Origin: Competibacteraceae bacterium UBA6584
Lineage (GTDB): Bacteria > Pseudomonadota > Gammaproteobacteria > Competibacterales > Competibacteraceae
NCBI GenBank assembly: GCA_002433805.1
Contig: DJIW01000053.1
Location: 1 to 11,953, forward strand
DNA: 11,953 bases
Direction: 5' to 3'
Part shown: positions 6,968-11,953 of the stretch, one piece after another
How positions within the stretch are numbered: position 1 is the first letter of the stretch
Layout: each line of letters opens with the position of its first letter
The notes under the pieces: generated by a model
The model's database searches: none
Told to the model about the DNA's origin: nothing
Seen by the model: the letters and a program-made list of their open reading frames with translations, nothing else
Translations under genes and position numbers: made by a program

Positions 6968-8095
6968 TTAAAGCGCGTCATTATACACGGGCGCAATCAT
7001 TTGCCCGCGCTTTTCGTAAAGTTCCGCCGCGAACGACTCCAGCCGCCGCTCGGCGATCGCCTCGCGCAGCCCGTGCATGAGTTCTTGATAGTAATGCAAG
7101 TTATGCAGGGTATTGAGCCGAGCGCCCAAGGTTTCCTGGCATTGATCCAGATGGCGCAGGTAGGCGCGGCTGTAGTGGCGGCAGGTATAGCAGCCGCAGC
7201 GTTCGTCGGGCGGTCGGGTGTCGTCGCGGTAGCGGCTGTTGCGAATGCGAATATCGCCGTGGTGGGTGAATAAGTGGCCGTTGCGAGCGTTGCGGGTCGG
7301 GAGCACGCAGTCGAACAGATCCACTCCCCGACGCACCGCCTCGACGATGTCCTCGGGCTTGCCGACGCCCATCAGATAGCGCGGCGCGGGTTGCGGTAGC
7401 AGCGGCAGGGTGAAATCGAGAATATGCAGGCGTTCCGCCGGCGGTTCGCCCACGGCCAGCCCGCCGATGGCGTAGCCGTCGAAGCCGATTTCGCGCAGTC
7501 CTTCCGCCGAGCTCTGGCGCAAATGCGGGTACATACCGCCCTGCACGATGCCGAACAGCGCGGCGGGGTTATCGCCGTGAGCGAGCTTGCTGCGCCGCGC
7601 CCAACGCAACGACAGCTCCATGGACTGACGGGCTTCGGTTTCGCTGGCCGGGTAGGGCGTGCACTCGTCGAAGATCATGACGATGTCCGCGCCCAGGGCG
7701 CGCTGGACCGCCATCGACTCCTCCGGTCCTAGAAAGACCGTGCCGCCGTCCACCGGCGATTGGAATTTCACGCCGGCTTCGCTGATCTTGCGGATCGCCG
7801 CTAGACTGAAGACTTGGAAGCCGCCGGAATCGGTCAAAATCGGCCCCTGCCAGTGCATGAAATCGTGCAGGTCGCCGTGCTGTTGGATGATGGCGGTTCC
7901 GGGCCGCAACATCAGGTGAAAGGTGTTGCCGAGCAGGATTTCGGCGCCGCTGGCGCGCACCTCTTCCGGCGTGAGCGTCTTGACCGTGCCGTAGGTGCCG
8001 ACCGGCATGAAGGCGGGGGTTTCCACCGTGCCGCGCGGGAAAGTCAGCCGGCCGCGCCGCGCCGCGCCGTCGGTGTGAAAAATTTCAAAATTCAT
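6968..8095 (-). CDS. tgt: Queuine/preQ1 tRNA-guanine transglycosylase
   Basis: Replaces guanine-34 with preQ1 in tRNAs for Asp, Asn, His and Tyr, the key insertion step of queuosine synthesis. The 375-residue length equals E. coli Tgt and the N termini align (MNFEIFHTDGAARRG). Visible motifs are GTYGTVKTLTPEEV (33-46), ILTDSGGFQVFSL (86-98) with the active-site D89, GGLAVGEP (211-218), and GVDLFDCVLPTRNARNG with nucleophile D262. Zinc ligands are C300, C302, C305 and H331 (CGCYTCR ... HNLHYY), at the family spacing. The ATG lacks a good ribosome site, but homology supports it. It heads the sec cluster. The usual upstream partner queA is absent; a divergent DUF192 gene lies there instead. A near-perfect direct repeat sits just ahead of the start. 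Confidence 0.98.
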   Translation of the reverse strand: MNFEIFHTDGAARRGRLTFPRGTVETPAFMPVGTYGTVKTLTPEEVRASGAEILLGNTFHLMLRPGTAIIQQHGDLHDFMHWQGPILTDSGGFQVFSLAAIRKISEAGVKFQSPVDGGTVFLGPEESMAVQRALGADIVMIFDECTPYPASETEARQSMELSLRWARRSKLAHGDNPAALFGIVQGGMYPHLRQSSAEGLREIGFDGYAIGGLAVGEPPAERLHILDFTLPLLPQPAPRYLMGVGKPEDIVEAVRRGVDLFDCVLPTRNARNGHLFTHHGDIRIRNSRYRDDTRPPDERCGCYTCRHYSRAYLRHLDQCQETLGARLNTLHNLHYYQELMHGLREAIAERRLESFAAELYEKRGQMIAPVYNDAL

Positions 8096-8130
8096 GTTGT
8101 CAGATCAGGGTGCTAGACGTTGTCGGATCA
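8096..8130. repeat. 12-bp direct repeat immediately upstream of tgt
   Basis: GTTGTCAGATCA (8096-8107) and GTTGTCGGATCA (8119-8130) differ at one base and start 23 bp apart, about two helical turns. The first copy abuts the tgt start codon. The position would suit a regulator site over the tgt leader, or the repeat could be a small neutral duplication. I do not recognise the motif. The rest of the 8131-8270 intergenic region shows no convincing -35/-10 pair on either strand. Confidence 0.35.
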
Positions 8131-8236
8131 CGTATGGTGATGGTTGAGCGCCAAGCTGACAAGGCGGGCCGCTGCGCGGTCATGGCCTAGCTGGGCATTT
8201 GGCTTGCGAAACTCGGGGATGATCGATCTTGAGTCT

Positions 8237-8255
8237 GCCGCGAACGCGGCTTTTT
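8237..8255 (+). terminator. Short hairpin followed by five T residues ahead of the DUF192 gene
   Basis: GCCGC (8237-8241), loop GAAC, GCGGC (8246-8250), then TTTTT (8251-8255). The shape is that of a minimal intrinsic terminator, but the stem is only five pairs and it ends 15 nt before the ATG at 8271. If functional it would attenuate transcription entering the DUF192/debranching-enzyme unit. It could equally be chance in GC-rich DNA. Confidence 0.3.
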
Positions 8256-8270
8256 CCAAGAGACGGCTAG

Positions 8271-8723
8271 ATGAAAATTCGGTTTGGATACAGTGCGATT
8301 TTTTGGGGAAGTTGCGCGCTGGCGGTTGCAACGGCCGAAACTGTGCCCTTGATGAAAGTAACGGTCGGGTCGGCGGAGTTTCAGGTGGAGTTGGCCCAGA
8401 CGCCCGAACAGCGCGAGCGCGGCCTGATGTACCGGGCCGAATTGCCCGGCGATCGAGGCATGTTGTTCGTGCAGTCGCCAGGGCCGACGGCGTTTTGGAT
8501 GAAGAACACCCTGATTCCCCTGGATCTCCTGTATTTTGACAACGAAGGGCGCTTGTCCCAGATCGTGGCGGAAGCGCCGCCTTGCAAGGTTGAGAACTGT
8601 CCGATCTATCCCAGCAAGACGCCGGAGGTGCGCTACATTTTGGAGATTAACGCCGGAGAAGCGGCGCGGCGCGGTATCCGGCTCGGTGATCGGTTGAAGC
8701 TGGAACGACCGCCAGCGCCATGA
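8271..8723 (+). CDS. Secreted DUF192 family protein
   Basis: 150 residues, with a signal peptide at 1-22 (cleavage likely after ATA) and then a complete DUF192 domain. Motifs are TPEQRERGLMYR (44-55), the GMLFV stretch (63-67), FWMKNTLIPLDLLYFD (75-90), PC....CP (C105 and C110, possibly a disulfide outside the cytoplasm) and VRYILEINAG (120-129). The family's biochemical function is not established. The start is preceded only by a weak purine stretch. Its stop overlaps the start of the next gene in ATGA (8720-8723), the usual sign of translational coupling, so it is co-expressed with the debranching enzyme. Whether the two act together is unknown, because one appears exported and the other cytoplasmic. 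Confidence 0.9.
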   Translation: MKIRFGYSAIFWGSCALAVATAETVPLMKVTVGSAEFQVELAQTPEQRERGLMYRAELPGDRGMLFVQSPGPTAFWMKNTLIPLDLLYFDNEGRLSQIVAEAPPCKVENCPIYPSKTPEVRYILEINAGEAARRGIRLGDRLKLERPPAP

Positions 8724-10780
8724 ACTTAGCAACCACCTCGATGGATTCAACGTGTATGGAAGCGGATGCGGCGTCGCCCGCCTCGGACGGCCGACCGTGC
8801 TTCATCCGGTTCGGTCGGGCTGTTTGCGGCGATTTAAGTCAGGCCGAGCGGCGCGAATGGTGGTTGGCCAACGGGTTGGGCGGTTACGCCGCCGGCACGG
8901 TGGCGGGCACCTTAACGCGCTGCTATCACGGTCTGTTGATCGCGCCGGTGGGGACGACCTTGGAGCGTCGGTTGCTCATGGCCAAGGCTGACGCCACGCT
9001 GCTGGTTGACGGGCGGGAAATTCCCTTGTTCGCCAATCGCTGGAGCGGTGAAGTGGTGGACCCGCGCGGTTACGTTCACCTCGAAGCGTTCTGGCTGGAA
9101 GGGCGAATGCCGGTCTGGCGCTTTGCCGTGGGCGATGTCGTGTTGGAGCAACGGATTTGGATGGAGCCGGAGGCCAACACGACGTATGTCGCTTACCGGC
9201 TGCTGGGCAACAGCAAACGCGATGTGCGGTTGCGCGCGCGGTTGCTGGTTAATGATCGTGACCACCACGCCATCACCCGGCCGGAAGGTTTCACGCCGCC
9301 TGTTGAAGCGCCGACGCCCGCCGCGCGCCTGATCCAAACCTCCGAATTTTCCCTGCGGATATCGGCTGTGGCGGGCGAAATCGAAGATCGGATGGTTTGG
9401 TTTGAGAATTTCGATTTGCCGCTGGAGCGCGAACGCGGTCTGGCGGATCGCGACCGCCATCTTTGCGTGGGCGAGGCGGTACTGGACTTGAATGCCGAGG
9501 CTTGGTGCGGAATTGTCGCCAGCGTGGAGCACGAGGCTTCGCTGGATTTGGAGGCCGCGCTAGGGCGTTTTCGAGCGCGCGAAGCGGATTTGTTGGTTCA
9601 AAGTCGGAAAGTGCCCGAACTGCGCCGCGCGCCGGCTTGGGTTAATCAATTGGTGTTGGCGGCGGATAGTTTTATTTTTGCGCGACCCTTGTCGGATTTG
9701 CCCGAAGGCCAGTCGGTGATCGCCGGTTATCCCTGGTTCGGCGATTGGGGGCGCGACACCATGATCGCGCTGCCTGGATTGACCTTGGCCACCGGGCGCT
9801 GGGAAGTGGCCCGCCGGATTTTACTCACCTTCGCGCGCTTCATCGATCAAGGAATGTTGCCCAATCAATTTCCTGTGTCAGGCGAGGCGCTTTGCTACAA
9901 CACAGTGGACGCCGCCCTCTGGTATGTAGAGGCATCGCGCGCCTATGTGGAGCACAGCGCCGATATGGAGACCTTGGCGCGACTGTTTCCGGTATTGCAA
10001 GAGATCGTGGCCTGGCACGTGTCAGGGACGCGCTATGGCATCGCCATGGATCGCGACGATGGGTTACTGAAAGCGGGTGAACCGGGTCTGCAACTGACCT
10101 GGATGGACGCCAAAGTTGACGGTTGGGTGATTACGCCGCGTATCGGCAAGCCGGTCGAAATCAACGCGCTTTGGTATAACGCGCTGCTCGTCGTCGCCGA
10201 TTTTGCCCGCCAGTTAGGGCAACCCTCGGACTTTTACCAAGAGTTGGCGGCGCGGACGCAAAGCGGGTTTCAACGCTTCGTCCGTCTCGATGATGGCGGG
10301 TTATTCGATGTTATCGACGGTTCCGACGGTGAGGATGCACACATCCGCCCCAATCAAATCTTCGCGGTTAGCCTGCCTCACGTCCCGCTCGATCTGGCGA
10401 CAAAGCAGGCGGTGTTGCGAATCTGCGGGCGCGATTTATTGACCTCTTACGGGCTGCGATCCTTGGCCGTTGATCACCATGAATTTTGTCCTCATTACAG
10501 CGGCGGGGTTTTGGAACGGGACAGCAATTACCATCAGGGGCCGGTTTGGGGATGGCTGTTGGGTCATTACGCGCTAGCGGCCTATCGGGCGCATGGCGAC
10601 TCAGCCGAGGCGCGCCGCTGGTTGCACCCCATTCGAGATCATTTATTGGATGCCGGATTGGGCACAATCAGCGAAATTTTCGATGGAGCGCCGCCCCATC
10701 GGCCGCGAGGCGCGCCCGCGCAAGCCTGGTCGGTGGCGGGTATCCTGGAGGCTTGGTGGCGGCTGCGGTTGTCAAACTAA
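8720..10780 (+). CDS. Amylo-alpha-1,6-glucosidase (glycogen debranching enzyme, GH133 type)
   Basis: A 686-residue enzyme expected to hydrolyse alpha-1,6 branch points of glycogen or limit dextrin in the cytoplasm. The N-terminal domain begins with REWWLANGLGGYAAGTVAG (about 45-63) and LTRCYHGLLIAP, the signature of the debranching-enzyme N-terminal family. The C-terminal (alpha/alpha) barrel runs from about 300 and shows GYPWFGDWGRDTMIALPGL (336-354), where D342 or D346 is in the expected catalytic-acid region. It also shows LPNQFPVSGEALCYNTVDAALWYVEA, WMDAKVDGWVITPRIGKPVEINALWYNAL (461-489), RPNQIFAV, NYHQGPVWGWLLG (603-615) and SEIFDG (651-656). There is no signal peptide. This is the short bacterial/archaeal form without a GH13 transferase domain. 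The start is uncertain: ATG 8720 overlaps the DUF192 stop, in-frame ATGs at 8741 and 8756 are possible, and none has a clear ribosome site. No glycogen synthase, phosphorylase or branching gene is in the window. Confidence 0.94.
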   Translation: MNLATTSMDSTCMEADAASPASDGRPCFIRFGRAVCGDLSQAERREWWLANGLGGYAAGTVAGTLTRCYHGLLIAPVGTTLERRLLMAKADATLLVDGREIPLFANRWSGEVVDPRGYVHLEAFWLEGRMPVWRFAVGDVVLEQRIWMEPEANTTYVAYRLLGNSKRDVRLRARLLVNDRDHHAITRPEGFTPPVEAPTPAARLIQTSEFSLRISAVAGEIEDRMVWFENFDLPLERERGLADRDRHLCVGEAVLDLNAEAWCGIVASVEHEASLDLEAALGRFRAREADLLVQSRKVPELRRAPAWVNQLVLAADSFIFARPLSDLPEGQSVIAGYPWFGDWGRDTMIALPGLTLATGRWEVARRILLTFARFIDQGMLPNQFPVSGEALCYNTVDAALWYVEASRAYVEHSADMETLARLFPVLQEIVAWHVSGTRYGIAMDRDDGLLKAGEPGLQLTWMDAKVDGWVITPRIGKPVEINALWYNALLVVADFARQLGQPSDFYQELAARTQSGFQRFVRLDDGGLFDVIDGSDGEDAHIRPNQIFAVSLPHVPLDLATKQAVLRICGRDLLTSYGLRSLAVDHHEFCPHYSGGVLERDSNYHQGPVWGWLLGHYALAAYRAHGDSAEARRWLHPIRDHLLDAGLGTISEIFDGAPPHRPRGAPAQAWSVAGILEAWWRLRLSN

Positions 10781-10858
10781 GGCCACAGTTTGTTGAAAAA
10801 CTTTCAAATTGACCGCCGCCTGACGATCAGGACGGTGACTTCATGCTCGGCCTTCCGA

Positions 10859-10889
10859 AGCCTGGTGGCTTGATTTTCGCCACCAGGCT
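10859..10889. terminator. Hairpin between convergent debranching-enzyme and LamG genes
   Basis: A perfect 11-bp inverted repeat: AGCCTGGTGGC (10859-10869), 9-nt loop, GCCACCAGGCT (10879-10889). It lies 78 nt past the debranching-enzyme stop and 32 nt past the stop of the convergent LamG gene. Strength and position suggest a bidirectional terminator, although neither strand has a T tract after the stem. The rest of 10781-10921 shows nothing else clear. Confidence 0.5.
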
Positions 10890-10921
10890 GTCGCATTGAG
10901 GGCTTTAGTCAGGCCGTGGGC

Positions 10922-11953
10922 TTATTTCACTGGCGTATTCATATCCGTCTGAATCTCACTGATGCTTAAAGCGCGATTGTAGATTCGGATATCATCGATA
11001 GAGCCTTTGAAATACTCACCCCAAGCGCTGTTGCCGCCAATTCTCAATGGTTTAGAAGACGTTTCTATACCGCCCTTGATCGAGCGTTGGGCCACTAATG
11101 AGCCATTGACATAAAGGCGTTGGTTAACACCATCGTAAGTGGTTGCCAAATGGCTCCAGCTATTGGTTGCTAACGAACCATTGCCATACAGCAAGGGATA
11201 ATCTCCTACTTTTGTCCCCATTGCCGGAGCATTTGCAAAGGTTGTGTTGGAATAGAGATAATAACTAGGAGCACTCTCTTTTAGAATCACAGTCCGCCAA
11301 CCGGTATTGACGGTGGGATATACCCAGGCTTCTAACGTCATGACGGTAGTCAGATCCAAAGTCGCTGAATCGGCTACCGTCACCAAATCATCGACGCCAT
11401 CAAAAGCTAGGGCTCTGCCGTATTTGCCCGAGGTCGTTCGAGCGGCGCCAGCAATAGCACCCGCATTACCTCTGCGGGATAGATCGACAATCGTTGCGCC
11501 GCTCGCTTCTTCGAAGTTGTAAGCGGCGACTAAACCACCAGAATTTGCGCCTGTCGAAGTCACGGTAATGTAACTTGTCTGGGTTTTGCTATTGGCTCCG
11601 GCTGGCCCCTTGGCGGTCAGCTGCACCGTATAACTCCCTGTCTTGGCATAAGTATGCCCGGGGGCCGATTCGCTACTGGTGCCGCCGTCGCCAAAATTCC
11701 AGGAGTAACTGGTAATGGTTCCGGTAGAGGTGTTTTTGAAGACGGTCGTTAGAGGGGCGGCGCCCGAGGTGGGTGTTGCGCTGAAGCTGGCTATGGGAGC
11801 TGCTGCCGAGACCGTAATATAGCTGGTTTTAGTCGCGGTATTGCTACCACCTGGGCCTGTGGCTTTAAGGGTGACCGTATAAGTTCCAGGCTTTGAGTAA
11901 GTTTTGATGGCGGTTTTGGCGCTGCTAGTGGTTCCATCGCCAAAGTTCCAAGC
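10922..11953 (-). CDS. PKD-repeat / LamG-domain surface or secreted protein, 5' end beyond the window
   Basis: The frame is open from the right edge (first full codon at 11953) to TAA at 10922-10924, giving the last 343 residues. A GTG at 11626 lies mid-domain and is not the true start. Two PKD (immunoglobulin-like) repeats are visible: one cut by the edge (AWNFGDG ... GTYTVTLKATGPGGSNTATKT ... SYITV) and one complete from about 53 to 131 (PIASFSATPTSG, SYSWNFGDGG, HTYAKTGSYTVQLTAKGP). They recur at exactly 83 residues. From about 141 to 338 is a LamG/concanavalin A-like domain (GGLVAAYNFEEASGATIVDLS ... GRALAFDGVDDLVTV ... MTLEAWVYPT ... WSHLATTYDG ... LYVNGSLV ... GSIDDIRIYNRALSISEIQ), ending five residues before the stop. 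Such domains usually bind carbohydrate or mediate adhesion outside the cell. No C-terminal sorting or anchor signal is visible. GC is lower than in neighbouring genes. The N-terminal domain and function cannot be seen. Confidence 0.9.
   Translation of the reverse strand, partial: AWNFGDGTTSSAKTAIKTYSKPGTYTVTLKATGPGGSNTATKTSYITVSAAAPIASFSATPTSGAAPLTTVFKNTSTGTITSYSWNFGDGGTSSESAPGHTYAKTGSYTVQLTAKGPAGANSKTQTSYITVTSTGANSGGLVAAYNFEEASGATIVDLSRRGNAGAIAGAARTTSGKYGRALAFDGVDDLVTVADSATLDLTTVMTLEAWVYPTVNTGWRTVILKESAPSYYLYSNTTFANAPAMGTKVGDYPLLYGNGSLATNSWSHLATTYDGVNQRLYVNGSLVAQRSIKGGIETSSKPLRIGGNSAWGEYFKGSIDDIRIYNRALSISEIQTDMNTPVK

Noticed and set aside
8096..8200. A preQ1 riboswitch ahead of tgt
   Set aside because: The leader shows no preQ1 aptamer hairpin with its A-rich tail, only a direct repeat.
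8128..8331. A 67-codon minus-strand frame across the tgt/DUF192 intergenic region
   Set aside because: It has no ribosome site or recognisable domain and overlaps the DUF192 start and signal peptide on the opposite strand.
11307..11522. A 71-codon plus-strand frame inside the LamG gene
   Set aside because: It is antisense to the LamG domain, whose motifs are clear on the other strand, and has no supporting features.

Overview
The window reads as chromosomal DNA of a GC-rich gammaproteobacterium. The strongest evidence is the gene order tgt-yajC-secD-secF, a Tgt that follows the E. coli protein closely along its whole length, and a gamma-glutamyltransferase whose small subunit is nearly E. 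coli-like. The pairing of a glycogen debranching enzyme with a PKD/LamG surface protein would suit a glycogen-storing environmental lineage such as Competibacteraceae. That placement is inference only; no rRNA or other diagnostic marker is present.

Layout from left to right. Positions 63-1799 (minus) hold ggt, a periplasmic gamma-glutamyltransferase. Positions 1886-3043 (minus) hold an unusual response regulator: a normal receiver domain, a Pro/Ala linker, a long Ala-rich helical region and a C-terminal membrane anchor, with no DNA-binding domain. A hairpin followed by T-rich sequence separates these two genes. A divergent intergenic region of about 235 bp (3044-3278) carries a plausible sigma70 promoter for the regulator and a perfect inverted repeat. 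It leads on the plus strand to a small YqaE/Pmp3-like membrane protein (3279-3596).

Positions 3656-8095 (minus) are the tgt-yajC-secD-secF cluster: queuosine tRNA modification plus the accessory complex of the Sec translocon. It is closed by a hairpin at 3625-3649 that probably serves both converging transcripts. Divergent from tgt, 8271-10780 (plus) is a two-gene, translationally coupled unit: a secreted DUF192 protein and a GH133-type amylo-alpha-1,6-glucosidase. A perfect 11-bp hairpin at 10859-10889 separates it from a convergent gene that runs off the right edge (10922-11953, minus). That gene encodes the C-terminal part of a secreted or surface protein with two PKD repeats and a terminal LamG domain, and is visibly lower in GC than the rest.

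Most of the window is housekeeping. I see no tRNA, rRNA, CRISPR array, insertion sequence or phage gene, and no obvious new defence or biosynthetic system. The most unusual item is the tail-anchored response regulator, in which Ala occupies every fourth residue for twelve consecutive positions. No intergenic stretch exceeds 300 bases.
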